A stretch of 64,000 bases of DNA from Halisarca cf. caerulea (taxonomy: Eukaryota; Porifera; Demospongiae; Chondrillida; Halisarcidae): the NCBI GenBank assembly GCA_963170055.1, contig CAUJGJ010000444.1, positions 3,620,318 to 3,684,317 on the forward strand, given 5' to 3'. Positions 1 through 10,498 of this stretch are shown here, piece by piece. A model generated the notes under the pieces. That model was given only the letters and a program-made list of their open reading frames with translations. It was not told the origin of the DNA and did no database searches. Position 1 is the first letter of the stretch. Each line of letters opens with the position of its first letter. Position numbers and translations under genes: made by a program.

Positions 1-393
1 GAAGTATCGTACATTGTTGAAAATGGCCGATTTCCCCGAGGCAGGTTATAGCCGCTCACGTTTTGCGAAAAGACCGCTTTCCGCTATATAGTTAATAACA
101 CTCTCAGACTGTCGTATCGATAATCTAAGGTGGTCATAAAATGATCGCTTTCTTTTTCTAAGAGGAGTTACCGGACAAAGGATTGTAAAGGAAAAGCCGT
201 ATATTTGTCCGCTTTCGATAGTAAACTTAAAATGGTGTCTCGTACGGGTAAATTTCTAAAATCCTTCATTTTGCAAGCAAACGGAGAGGAACCCCTTCGA
301 GGTCACCCACCGAATAGCGCTAGGAACGTTGGTAAAAGTCCACTGCGAATTCTTTGCACGGTTGGTTAGATTAGTGCAAACAAAAAATTGGCC
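1..393. other. Intergenic flank, no gene seen
   Basis: No open frame, repeat or RNA gene could be supported here. The stretch ends at the left terminal repeat of the DUF6589-bearing element. Confidence 0.5.
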
Positions 394-419
394 TAGTCTC
401 GTTCCCAGACCACCCTCGC
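394..419 (+). repeat. Left terminal inverted repeat of DUF6589 element
   Basis: 26 bp, an exact reverse complement of 3134-3159, starting TAGTCTCG. It is followed by a short TA run and then the 3' end of the DUF6589 gene. Confidence 0.7.
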
Positions 420-459
420 ATATATATATATAATTTATTAATGATATACTAATTTAAAA

Positions 460-1708
460 TCAGAACTTATGTCCATACAATTTGGCAACATTGGTATTGC
501 GTTGTAACTCCTGTTTGTATTTGTCAATGACGCTGCAAAGCTTTCCCAAGTCAATAGATTCTGCAGGATTTACTAATAGCCCTTCAAATGAATGGTGCAT
601 CCTTCCAGGAATGTAATCAAAAACTCTTGATTTTTGAAGCAAACCCTCTATTATCAAGTTTTCATCTTTCATCAGTGATGCATGTGTGTGAGCAGAGGAT
701 GGTCAGAGTCAAAATTTTGCAGTATGGAGATCAATGCCTTCAGGCTTTTCCCACACTGTAGAATTGTACTAGTTGACACATTAGCACCAACATTTGCAAT
801 AGCCGTCTTGACAATACGATTTAAATGTTCATTCTCCAGATCAACTGGGATGTTGCGTCCAAGGCCCCCTGTAGTGTTCACGACACAACTCCATGTCATC
901 TGTGCTGCTACACGTGGTGTGGCAGCTGCATTGACCATTGCCTGCAGTACTATAGCTTCCTTGGCATAGTTTGAGTGATTGGCACTATGGAAGTATATCA
1001 GCATAGCCTTCCAACATCTTAAGATTCTCTCGCCGTCTCCTTCTCTTATGGCATCACAAAATTCCAGAAACAGTAAACCGTCATTGAGAACAGCTGATGC
1101 ATACTCAAGAACACCATCTCTGGCTTGCCTTCGAATGGAGCAAGAAGCCTGTAGTTCATTCTGGCTACAATTGGTGATGCTAGCAGGCAATCCACGGAAA
1201 GAAGGGTTGTATGCACTGATGTTTTCGGTGGAAGGGACATAGGAATGTTCGCTGATGACCCGACTACCATGAGGATTGTAACATCCCTCTGGGTTGGTTT
1301 GCGGTACAGTAGAATCATTCTGTATAAACTGTCTAGGAATTACATATGTTTTGACAACTGTATACAGTTGAGCCTTCAAGTATGACCACTTCTCGTCATT
1401 AGTCTTGCATCTATTCAAGCCTGTACAATTCCGTTTTGGCTCATCACTGGGTTCCTCCATACCAAAATGATGCATCACAACAGCTAGTATGTGGCATCGA
1501 ACAACCAATTTCAGAAAATCTTCCACCTCGTTCACATGCCCCTGAACATTCATTTTTGCACTGATGTTTCTGCGATTAATGAGGTTATGAAGCTGCATAA
1601 GTGTTCCTCCCTGCAAGCTCGATCCACTCTTGTACAACCGCTGCCAAATAATCTGCAATAACAAAACAAATTGTGTATATACAAAACATCAGCACACCAT
1701 ATTGTGTC

Positions 1709-1751
<43 letters not shown>

Positions 1752-3036
1752 GCATGTGCTTGGGCAGGGCTCTTTGTCTTTTATGCATATGCATGCACAG
1801 ACTCACCGACATGAAATTAACTTTCGCATGCCAATCGGCTGAAAAAGGCATGAAACCCCTTAATGCTGGAATATAATCGTTCATCAGATCCAGAATATTA
1901 ACCATGCCATCAGTTGACGTCTCATTGTGAGGCAGTACACCCAAAGGGACCTGCAAATAAATCGCAAGCACACATGCATACACTGGCATAAAGATATCAT
2001 GCAATGGCAACTTACAATGGATGACTTGCGAGCAAGCTCTTCGCCGTACCTGTGTTTGATGTGTCTTGGTACACAGTCCACAAAAGTAGAGAAGTGGGAA
2101 AGCTTTTGCACAATCTCCCGAGCAATGAGAACAACATAATTGTTGTGGAATGCATCACAGTCCTTTATACTTGTGTTCAACCCTGAATTTCACTGCTTTG
2201 GATCCTCTTCTTTTAACAGAAACCTGAAAAGATGATAATGTTATATGTAATTATTGTTGCATATAATGTGTACAGCTATTCCAATTGCAAAAGACAATTA
2301 TTTCACATTTATACCTTTATACTTTTTATACCTTCACAACTGGACTTGGACCAGTAATATTCGCCTGTTGACTTGAAGTAGGAGGTGTAACTATTACAGA
2401 TTGAGACAGCCTATTTGGGCTCACACATCTTCGCTTAGGAGTACATGATGATATTTCATCTAGTATAATATTTGCAAATGGTACGTACATTACAACTCAA
2501 ACTACAACCATGCACTCATTGTGCGTATATCGTACGAAATTTCCTTCAAAGTCTTCAGAGCTGCTTTGACAATCTCTCTCTACGGCCTTTATGGTGATAG
2601 CACATAAACCAAAACAATGCCGGCAGTGGGAAAGCAATGTGTCCAACCTAGCAATTTCAGTGACACCACCTTCCAGCTTCTTTAGGCACGGCTTATATAG
2701 ATAAAGGTCACCACTTCTAAGCGCAGAGCGTATGGTCGAGTCAGTGATATCCGCGAAAGACGATAAAAAGGTAATTGCTTCTCCGCTGCTTGCAAGGGTC
2801 CTCCTTTCCGATGCCTTCAGAGATCGATAACAAGCTACACACACTTGCTTGCTCATCCTTCGCTTCTGAAAGACATCACACCTGAAAGTCCAAGAATCCC
2901 TACAGCTGACTACCCACGTAGTTTTGTAGCTGGCGGTGACAATCCAGAACGATTCCATTTCGACAATGTGCTGATCGATAGCTTTGTAAACGCAACGCGT
3001 AGACTTGTGCCCCTTCGATGTCACGCGAAATGTCAT
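460..3036 (-). CDS. DUF6589-family protein, multi-exon, frameshifted near the C-terminus
   Basis: The function of this family is unknown. From the minus-strand ATG at 3036 the first exon (to about 2497) has a Cys-rich stretch (CVACYRSL). A Ser/Pro-rich segment follows near 2360-2475, then exons near 2016-2172 and 1807-1950 with GTAAGT and GTGAGT donors and CAG acceptors. The main exon starts at 1652 and runs to 674. It holds the core I recognise from DUF6589 proteins of cnidarians and fungi: a GDGERILRCWKAM stretch and GGLGRNIPVDLENEHLNR. The C-terminal segment (460-666; PGRMHHSF) is in another frame: the frame breaks in a CA run at about 680, so this copy carries an indel or an unrecognised splice. 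A TA microsatellite sits in the intron at 1712-1746. The gene fills a TIR-bounded element, so it may be a transposon gene rather than a host gene. Exon ends other than those named are approximate. Confidence 0.7.
1712..1746. repeat. (TA)n microsatellite in DUF6589 intron
   Basis: An uninterrupted TA run of about 35 bp between the exon ending at 1807 and the acceptor at 1653. Confidence 0.95.
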
Positions 3037-3093
3037 CGATGTCACGTGTTTTTTGATTAGATACTCCCACGCAAAATACGGGAAACTCGACTT

Positions 3094-3159
3094 TAGTCAC
3101 CAGACCACCCTTCTCGCCGCCATTTTGATTGTGGCGAGGGTGGTCTGGGAACGAGACTA
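3094..3159. repeat. 66-bp palindrome including the right TIR
   Basis: TAGTCACCAGACCACCC at the left pairs with GGGTGGTCTGGGAACGAGACTA at the right around a GCCGCCATTTTGATTGTGGC centre. The outer right part is the TIR of the DUF6589 element. The centre holds a GCCATTTT motif of YY1 type close to the gene's 5' end. Confidence 0.7.
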
Positions 3160-3175
3160 AAATCGGCCTACCTCC

Positions 3176-3285
3176 ATTATTATGGAGTACGGTAGTACTC
3201 CATTATTATGTAGGATTGACACCGGAAAAACATGGCCACCATACATTAGACTAAAGCGCATTTTCGCCGGAAACGAACGTTTTGC
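3176..3285 (-). repeat. Dispersed repeat, inverted relative of the 22-kb tandem copies
   Basis: GTAGGATTGACACCGGAAAA followed by CATGGCCACCATACATTAG is the reverse complement of sequence found twice at 22040-22220. A GGAGTAC/GTACTCC palindrome lies at its outer end. Confidence 0.7.
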
Positions 3286-3839
3286 GGAACAAAAAGCTTC
3301 AAGAGATCTATGAAACGTCGTTTTGTAGTCTTTCGGTGTTTTACGATGGTTAATGCACACCTTACCCGAATGGGAAAACTACAATTCGTTCCTACTAGAA
3401 GAGGCATGAGCCGAGATATGGGCAACTTTTCGTCATCTTGTTACCAACTTCTAGTATCGGACCTGTCTTCCCAGGGATACTACACCAAGTTCCTTACCCT
3501 GGATATTGGGTGCCTGGGACATTACACCCAAGATACTTTCACTGCCCTGAAGCTGCTGCTCCCCTTAGTCAAGGGAGTGACCGACGCGCTGCTTTTATTG
3601 AAACAGCAAAGACAGCCATCTCTAGCAGTTACCAGATATTCCTAGCAAGGAAATCACCCTGGGGCATTGCCTCGAACTAACTACAATGATCTAGCTGCCT
3701 AATCTTTTTGTCTAAGCCTTTTTTTCTTTTTTTTTTGCCTTGCTGGGTTTTCCAGAATCTTTGTAGATTCTTTCCCTCACCCCAAGTCCGAGGCTGGCAA
3801 CACATTGTTGCCTTCTTTTGTACCACATCATTATATATA

Positions 3840-3878
3840 CTAGGGGAGAAGGCGGCCAAAGGCCGCCTTCACCCCTAG
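3840..3878. repeat. Hairpin
   Basis: CTAGGGGAGAAGGCGGCC pairs with GGCCGCCTTCACCCCTAG around an AAA loop with one mismatch. There is no run of T after it and no gene nearby, so it is not called a terminator. Confidence 0.8.
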
Positions 3879-4142
3879 TTCGGGTGGCAGGTGCAACCCT
3901 TATATCAAGTGAAGAGGTTGTATTAAGTAAATTTATTGATTTTGGTGTAATTACTACATCAAGAGAAGCCCGTAGTAAGCTAGTGCTATACTGTAACAAT
4001 TGTTGTATAGGCCAATGTTTGGTGTTTGACCTCCTTTTCCCCTAGTTAGTCACATGGGTGCAACCCTTATGTCAAGTGTATAGTAGATATACATGAAGTG
4101 CAGTTCTTGTTCTCAAAGATGCTTCAAAGCTGTTTTATTATG

Positions 4143-4325
<183 letters not shown>

Positions 4326-4369
4326 AGAGACAACCCCGCGAAATTCAGAGCTGCTTTGACAATCTCTTG

Positions 4370-4588
4370 CACTGTGCAAATTCCTACATCCCGCAGCACA
4401 TGTATATACAACATGCTGAACATGCGGGATGTAGGAATTTGCACAGTGCTTGTCTAGCCCTATGCCCGTCTTGCCCTTTGCCCACCTAGCCCTGCACCGG
4501 TTTCGCAGATTATTCTTGTTCCATGTGTTTTTGGAGGATCCTTTTTGTACAGTCCCACATCAATCCTACATCCTTTTACCATTTTTAA
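4370..4588 (+). repeat. Partial copy of the long foldback family (right half)
   Basis: It begins with an inverted repeat (4370-4448; CACTGTGCAAATTCCTACAT and its complement) and continues with CTAGCCCTATGCCCGTCTTG and a segment ending CCTACATCCTTTTACC. The same order is found at 21044-21333. The matching outer left arm is missing, so this copy is truncated. Confidence 0.8.
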
Positions 4589-4776
4589 ATGGCTTAATAA
4601 GATAATCACCATCATTATCACTATTATTTCCCAATAATTTCCCCTTCAGCCAATGGTTGGTATGAATGGGGACCTTGATTACTACATTCATAAGTCTTAA
4701 TAGTTTAGGTACTGTAATCTACACAACCAATTACACCTACGTAACTGACGTATTCGTCCTAAAAATTCGTCCTTCT

Positions 4777-5111
4777 GAGGGTTTCATTTGGAAAAATGGC
4801 CAGGGGGGGGCAAAACCATAGTTACGAAAAAATTGGAGGGAGGGGAATGCACGCAATAGCGTGCTTTCTGTTCTGGGGGCATGTTTTCCCATAATATTTT
4901 TGAATTATAATTTATACCCTTGCATTTCCAGACTCATTTGTGGTTCTTAACTGACATGATGAGATCTCAACACCTATATTAGGGTTCCATCTGGGATTAC
5001 CTATATTCGAGGATGGAGGCTCCCCAATTTCCTAGGGGGGGGGGGCAAGACTCTGGCAAGAGGGGCAAATGCCCTCCCCCCCCCCCCCCCCCCTCCCCAA
5101 ATGAAACCCTG
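4777..5111. mobile_element. hAT5-type MITE with 5-bp target duplication
   Basis: The termini are GAGGGTTTCATTTGG and CCAAATGAAACCCTG. They are flanked on both sides by CTTCT (4772-4776 and 5112-5116), a 5-bp duplication. The interior has G- and C-homopolymer runs and clear similarity to the 22920-23698 copy (CCAGACTCATTTG.GGTTCT; GACATGATGAGAT). There is no coding capacity. A CAGGG terminus with a 5-bp duplication fits the hAT5 group, which is my inference. Confidence 0.8.
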
Positions 5112-5190
5112 CTTCTAATTTTTGTCAGGCCATAATTCTTTGGTTTATTTGCATTCTAACCCTGTCAAATTAGCAGCCATTCTGATTTTA

Positions 5191-5313
5191 GTCTTGTGTA
5201 ACCCAGACCGCTAACCTAGCCTCCATTTTTTATATGCTGACGTCACAGATCCCACCGATGACGTCAGCATATCAAAAATGGAGGCTAGGTTAGCGGTCTG
5301 GGTTACATGAGAC
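5191..5313. mobile_element. 123-bp foldback MITE, TA-flanked
   Basis: Arms of about 55 bp are nearly perfect inverted repeats: GTCTTGTGTAACCCAGACCG at the left, and CGGTCTGGGTTACATGAGAC at the right. They carry CCTCCATTTTT and end in a TGACGTCA-rich centre. TA lies on each side (5189-5190, 5314-5315). The termini resemble those of the DUF6589 element (GTCTCGTTCCCAGACC). Confidence 0.85.
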
Positions 5314-5789
5314 TATTCTAATTTTTGTCATGCAACTCTAATTTTGGTCAGGTACTGGAAGTAATCTAATAATTCGTCATCTTCCCCATAGTACTCTTCA
5401 AATTCGCTTGTGACGGTCAACTACATTGGTTGTATTTTGTTCTTGTAAACACAAAGTCTCACCGAAACGAAGACTTGTGATGTTTTCTTTGTCTTTAAAG
5501 AAGGAAATACACACTACTTGTGCTCATCCTGGCTTTCTTCGGTGATTTTTGGTGCCCCTATAGGTTGTTTAAGTATGCGAGAGGGTCAAAAATGACGTAT
5601 CGACCATTACTAAAAGCTGGAATTCTAGATTCGACAGTACTTTCTAAAGGTCCTCATATTCTAATTTTCGTCTGAAAATTCTATATTTTCATCAGAGCAG
5701 ATAATTCTGGTAAATCCTATTCTATTGTAATAGACAGACGAAATTTTTCAGTGCACTGGGTGTGATGAATTTTTAGAATGAATACGTAC

Positions 5790-6855
5790 GATATGTAAAC
5801 TTTTGATAGTTTTCTTATGGGGCAAAGTAATTTAGAATTACCATAGGTACGCCAGCAACGGGATTGGCAACTCTCATTACTGCATTTTCTTTTTTCTTTT
5901 TCTTTCTTTTTCTTTGTGGGTGTTGCACAAATAGTCTTTGACTAACGATTCTCCACATTAATGATGGTACCTGATACCTGATATATTTCTACTGTGTATA
6001 ATATTTTGTATGTTATGTAATAATTAGTGGTGAGATACTGTACATGCATGCTGGCTCCCTTAACCGTTTCTGTGCCAGATATCTGGCTCGACCCCGAAAA
6101 GTTTGTATTTCGCAATTTCGTCCGATTCACTAGCTGTGTAGTAAATTAAAATGCTGGATGCATATGTGACTTTGTATAGTATCAACCTTGTGCAATCAGT
6201 ACAAAAAGGTGCAGCCCATTAAAAGTTCCTCTTATACAAGAGTTTACAAGAAATGCCAGTATATACGTTTCCAAAAACTCAATAGTTTACGGAGTAAAAT
6301 GGCTACCCCACATTGCGTATCTGATTTTTCGCCTAATCTTAGTCCTACATTGTTTATCATTGCTTGAAATGTGGGCGAAGGTACCCATGAAGAGGATTTT
6401 GACGATTGCAATGTTCTGGAATAAATCAGCTAGTTTTCCATTCATGTCTGAATTCAGTTGGGACGCATAAACTATTCTTGGAATCATCCATGAAGTCTGC
6501 ATTAGCACTTTTCTATTTAGAAATGTTGTTATTTTGTAGAATGTAATGTACGTATACGAAGCTTTTTATGCACTAGACATTGTTTCTAACCTTGAAACAA
6601 TATCTGTAAATGCACGCGTATTACAAGACTTAGCATATGGAAGTCTTACTTCGCCGACAAGATAAAAGACTGACTGAATAAAAGCAAGCAATGTCTGATG
6701 AAGTCTGCCTAATATGATACGACAACATACAAAGCATATAAGGATGTTTCACAAACCAAAATGGTGACAATTTTAGACTTCAATTTTTCACCAAATGTCT
6801 GGCATAAAAACATTTGGAGTCGTGATTTTTCACCGGAAACGCAAATGTTTAAGGG
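5790..6855. other. No gene or recognisable repeat seen
   Basis: AT-rich sequence with a pyrimidine-rich run at 5884-5917. The short open frames lack any family signature. Confidence 0.4.
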
Positions 6856-6859
6856 TTAA

Positions 6860-8470
6860 AGGTACACTAACAGGTTTTTATAACTTTAGAAACCATCCAA
6901 AATGCTCATATATGGTTCTTAAACTCCTTAGAATTGCTTCACTAATGAATAGATAGCCTACTTCTGGAATTATCACTCAAAAATGTCGTCATTTTTTGCT
7001 GTGATGTCACCATAGGCCCATACTTGAGTGAAGCCCACACATTAGTATAGGAAATTTGTCGATTTTTGAGTAGTAGGTACTTCTGTCAAACATCTCGGCA
7101 TTATGTACCACAGATGCATTGCTGAATGATGTAGTGCAACTAATCTATATACTAGTTCGCACACCCAATCTCAAAACACGGAGAACTGATCAAGCAGTGG
7201 TCTAATGTTCATTGGCAGATGCATACACTCACACACTGGCAAGTATGAGGTGTACAAACTGCATTTTACTGCATTTTGCTACATTTGTGTATTTCACAAA
7301 GCTACGTATTTTAATCGGAATTCCACCTTACCATAAAAAATTGGTATACTTAACAGAAGGAGAAAGCTCAAGGAAACATCCATGTCAGTTCTGCAGTGAC
7401 CAGGCCTCAGATGATCTTATAGGAGAGCTTTGTTGATCAGCAACATAGTATTAAATCTATTTTAATTATTTTGTTACAGTGTTGTGGCAATTGTGCACAG
7501 GCTAGAAAGTGGTAAGTCTGGTGCTGTAATACAACAGACCAAAACAGGTATCAGCAATACCAGTGGGTCTAAATGTATCTGACTAGCTGAGAATGTTGAA
7601 TAATACAACTTGCAGTTCATTGTCGATCATTTTCCCTATAACAAGCGGTAGTACAAGCTGTCATTGCTTCCAACCAGTGCAGCTAATGCTTGTGTTCCCT
7701 GGAAGATCTGAGTTGAGACGATATTAGCACACAAATGTCCTTCACGAAAATACCGTATGCGCTTTATAATTTTTGTAGGGTGTGTATTTCGCGGATTTTG
7801 TCTTTTAGCGATTTTCACATTTTTATATTTGCGGACGGCCATGTTTGCCATTGCACAAGAGCCCGATCTCAATTATCACGGGTCTAAACTTTCGCAGATG
7901 GCTTCCAATCCGTGAATGCCGCGAATATTAAACCACGCGAAAATTATAGCATATATGGTACCTAAAAGTTGATGATCTAGCCTGTACATCACAGAGAAAT
8001 TAAAGAATCATTTCCAAGCTTAATACTTTCTGTTAGCTAAGCAATAGCTAGTCAGGAACACTGTTTTGATGATGATTAACTATGACGTTTGATCCCGCTT
8101 GCCAACGGAAAGTCTGCAGGCCGTGCAATTCCACTTTTGTCTCGAGCATCACAATGTTAGTTAGGCATGGAAGAAGATTCACCTTGATTGTGTGGCCAAG
8201 TATTGCAGAGCACTCCGATTTCTTCTTCGCTCCCATTCAATCCTGTACTTACGTACATATGTCTGCCTACTGTGATGTCACAAATTTCTCCCGACTTTTT
8301 AAACCGGAAGATAGGAAACACCCACACATAATTGTTTTTGGCAGCTTTGTACCATTATTCCTCCCCCATTGTAGATCGCATCCCATCAAGATGGGTATTA
8401 TTCTTCATGTTTCAGGTCATACGTACTATAGATTTCTAAAATAAGAAGAAAACGAAACATTAATGAACCT
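6860..8470. mobile_element. TTAA-flanked TIR element (Kolobok/piggyBac type)
   Basis: TTAAAGGTACACTAA at the left is matched by the reverse complement of TTAATGAACCTTTAA at the right (13 of 15). TTAA lies at both edges (6856-6859 and 8471-8474), as for TTAA-specific transposons. No transposase was recognised inside. A diverged MITE (7753-7958) is nested within it. Confidence 0.55.
7753..7958. mobile_element. Diverged short member of the CCGTACGCGC MITE family
   Basis: It starts CCGTATGCGC, has CGGATGGCTTCCAATCC-like sequence near its right end and finishes GCGAAAATTATAGCATATATGG, with TA on both sides. It lacks the central 400 bp present in the copies at 39.6, 43.3 and 58.1 kb. Confidence 0.7.
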
Positions 8471-8699
8471 TTAAGTAGTACTTTTTAATAGAGAGGTTTA
8501 GCATAATGTTAAATGTTATGTAATAAGTGTATAGCATTTTGCGCCATAAATTAGAATGTTCTTAGATACAGGTTTACTGTAGTAACCAGTCCTTGTACTA
8601 TTTTGTCCAACATTATAAGTGATATGGATTCTGCAGAAAATTCTAGCCAAAGTGAACTTTAAATTCTTCAACTGCAGCAATGCCCGCTTCAAGTTCTGG

Positions 8700-9416
8700 T
8701 CGTATTTCAATGCCGACCAAGCAGTTTAGAGTCCATTTTCCAACTGCAGACAACTTGCTGCTTCTACGAGAAGTCGACTCGTTTGAGCATCCCTTTGTTA
8801 GAGGAGCAACCTGCTGGGAGCTGAGGAGCTGAGGAACTTTGATACTCCAAAGATAGGTCTTATGTACTGATTGTGGAAGCTTCTGAGGCGAGTTAAGTGG
8901 ATTGCCTTAACATTCCAAGTGTCAGCCCATAGAGCAAAACTGGCATTACTGCAGCACGATATACTGAACACTTGTTTCATATAGACAGAATTTCATTTTC
9001 AAAAAGTGGTTTACAGTAATGTAGATATCCAAAGACTTATGTTGCCTTTGCAATACGGCATTCAACTTCTCTTTTTGTCTGTCCATTCGTAGTTAGATGA
9101 CTTCCTAGAAAAGCAAAATTTCTCCGCCATCTCAATTGATCTGCTGTAAAGCTGTATTGGTGTGGTTTTGTCTTCATCCCTAATTATATCCACAGCTAGA
9201 CCTTTGGTCTTCTCAGTGCTTACTGATAAGCCCCATTCACTTGGTGTTCTCACAAACTTCTTGGAGGATTCTTCAAAGACAGAACGATTGACTGAGTAGA
9301 TGGCAGCATCATCTGCAAACTGAGATTCTGTTATATTTGCACTGCTAAAACGTATCTTAGCTGTGCGATCTCCTACCAGCCTTTGGCCTATGTTGTACTT
9401 CACGTTTATGCCTACA
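8700..9416 (-). pseudogene. LINE reverse transcriptase, C-terminal half (broken)
   Basis: This is the 3' half of a non-LTR reverse transcriptase read on the minus strand. ESQFADDAAIYS is the FADD catalytic box and RTPSEWGLSVSTEKTK the following region. Downstream, ADTWNVKAIHLTRLRSFHNQ is the usual post-RT motif of APE-type LINEs. Frameshifts separate the blocks. Upstream, the frame runs into the gypsy insertion at 9417 and resumes beyond it at 14677. It is probably the end of the same LINE whose other parts lie at 18.5-19.0 and 22.8-24.7 kb. Confidence 0.8.
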
Positions 9417-10458
9417 TGTAGTATCTTTATATCCAAAAGACTACATGCAAAATCATTAATTCAACTTTAAGCACAGACTAAGTTAATACAGTACGAGTCA
9501 TAGAAAACATGACGTTAACCGATAAAGGTAAAGCGACATCAGCGCTTTTCTACTGCCGGATTATTAGTTCATAAACAGTGAAAAGTTAACTGTTCGCATT
9601 TGCGCTTGCGGAAGTAATCTAGCCGCTAACGTTTTACGGATCGTGGAAAAAATGGTTGTGAGTTTAGAATTTCGCCAAGCAAAGGATCTTCCAGCATTTT
9701 TTCCAAAGGAAGGTTTCGTTTGGACAAATTTCGCAAGTACGTACTTCGACTCGAAAGATTGATCAGAGCATCCCGATGCAGACAGTTTCGGCCATCATTC
9801 GCAAGTACCAGAAGTACGGGACGCTTTCTAGACGACCAGCTTCAAGAAGACCTTTCAAACTGACGAGTAGCATACTGGCCATCGCTGAGAAAAGAATGCG
9901 CGAAGACAACGAGACAACAGCAGCTGCTACACAGTTGCTTAAACTTCACGAATTCTTTCCCGTCGTATCTGACAAGGTAGTTTCCCTTGTATCTAGAATC
10001 TTCTCTATCTCCAAAGCCAGGTTAACGTCGCAAATATTAGAAGTATCGATCGAAACAAGTAGCTCATTCAATATTGAAAAAGCTCACTCTAAACCGAAAA
10101 CCATTGACACGTGTAGTACTAACAGCAAAATTAACCGTTAATGTATATCCGCTAACCGTTATTGGATATCCGAAAACACATATGCGACAAACGCCAAAGC
10201 AAGCGCTAAAGGCAAAACGCTAAACGTGATTTTCGTCATGTTTCTATGACGCGTACTGTACAAAACTAACTTCTTTTAATAGTGTAGGGTGATCATAAGA
10301 CATGATGTTCTAAAGAGTTGTAGACAAGTAATGACTATCAATCACTTAAAGGTGAAGACATCAAAGAGTACAAATTGAAATACATATGGACTACTCTTAA
10401 TAGGTTACACACATGTACAGTAAGAGTTCTACTAGACACTACCTAAAAGGTTACTACA
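9417..10458 (-). repeat. 3' LTR of gypsy element, interrupted
   Basis: It matches 14401-14671 in two pieces, 9417-9488 and 10261-10458. The gap is the TA-flanked element at 9489-10258. Without the insert it is about 270 bp long. Confidence 0.93.
9489..10258 (+). mobile_element. Tc1/mariner-type element inside the gypsy LTR
   Basis: TIRs are CAGTACGAGTCATAGAAAAC and the reverse complement of TCTATGACGCGTACTG. TA is duplicated on both sides, and the intact LTR at 14401 shows the empty site. The interior has a remnant of a Tc1 transposase N-terminus on the plus strand (about 9700-9960; MQTVSAIIRKYQKYGTLSRR is the paired helix-turn-helix region), followed by stops. There is no catalytic domain, so it is non-autonomous or decayed. 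Confidence 0.85.
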
Positions 10459-10472
10459 TTTCCTCCCTCTTT
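10459..10472 (-). other. Polypurine tract of gypsy element
   Basis: On the minus strand AAAGAGGGAGGAAA lies directly before the 3' LTR (TGTAGTAACC), the standard position for plus-strand DNA priming. Confidence 0.85.
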
Positions 10473-10498
10473 AAGTTGAAACTACTTCCTCTAATAAA

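Larger units (their letters stand above)
394..3159 (-). mobile_element. TIR-bounded 2.77-kb element carrying a DUF6589 gene
   Basis: The two ends are perfect 26-bp inverted repeats (394-419 and 3134-3159), each beginning TAGTCTCGTTCCCAGACC. The outermost TA can be read as a target-site duplication, leaving termini GTCTCG...CGAGAC. The only gene inside is the minus-strand DUF6589 gene, whose start lies about 120 bp from the right repeat. Next to the right end, 3094-3159 is itself a 66-bp imperfect palindrome containing a second, degenerate copy of the terminal motif. That the interval moves as a unit is inference; the repeats and their placement are directly visible. Confidence 0.55.
4753..5782. 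mobile_element. Old TIR element, termini TTCGTCCTAAAAATTCGTC
   Basis: TATTCGTCCTAAAAATTCGTC at the left is matched imperfectly by the reverse complement of GATGAATTTTTAGAATGAATA at the right, both next to TA. Related AAAATTCGTC motifs recur at 15230-15400. No coding region was seen. It contains two younger insertions (4777-5111 and 5191-5313). The pairing is weak and could be coincidental. Confidence 0.35.

Noticed and set aside
3840..3878. Hairpin as a transcription terminator
   Set aside because: Eukaryotic context and no adjacent gene or T-run; only a palindrome can be claimed.
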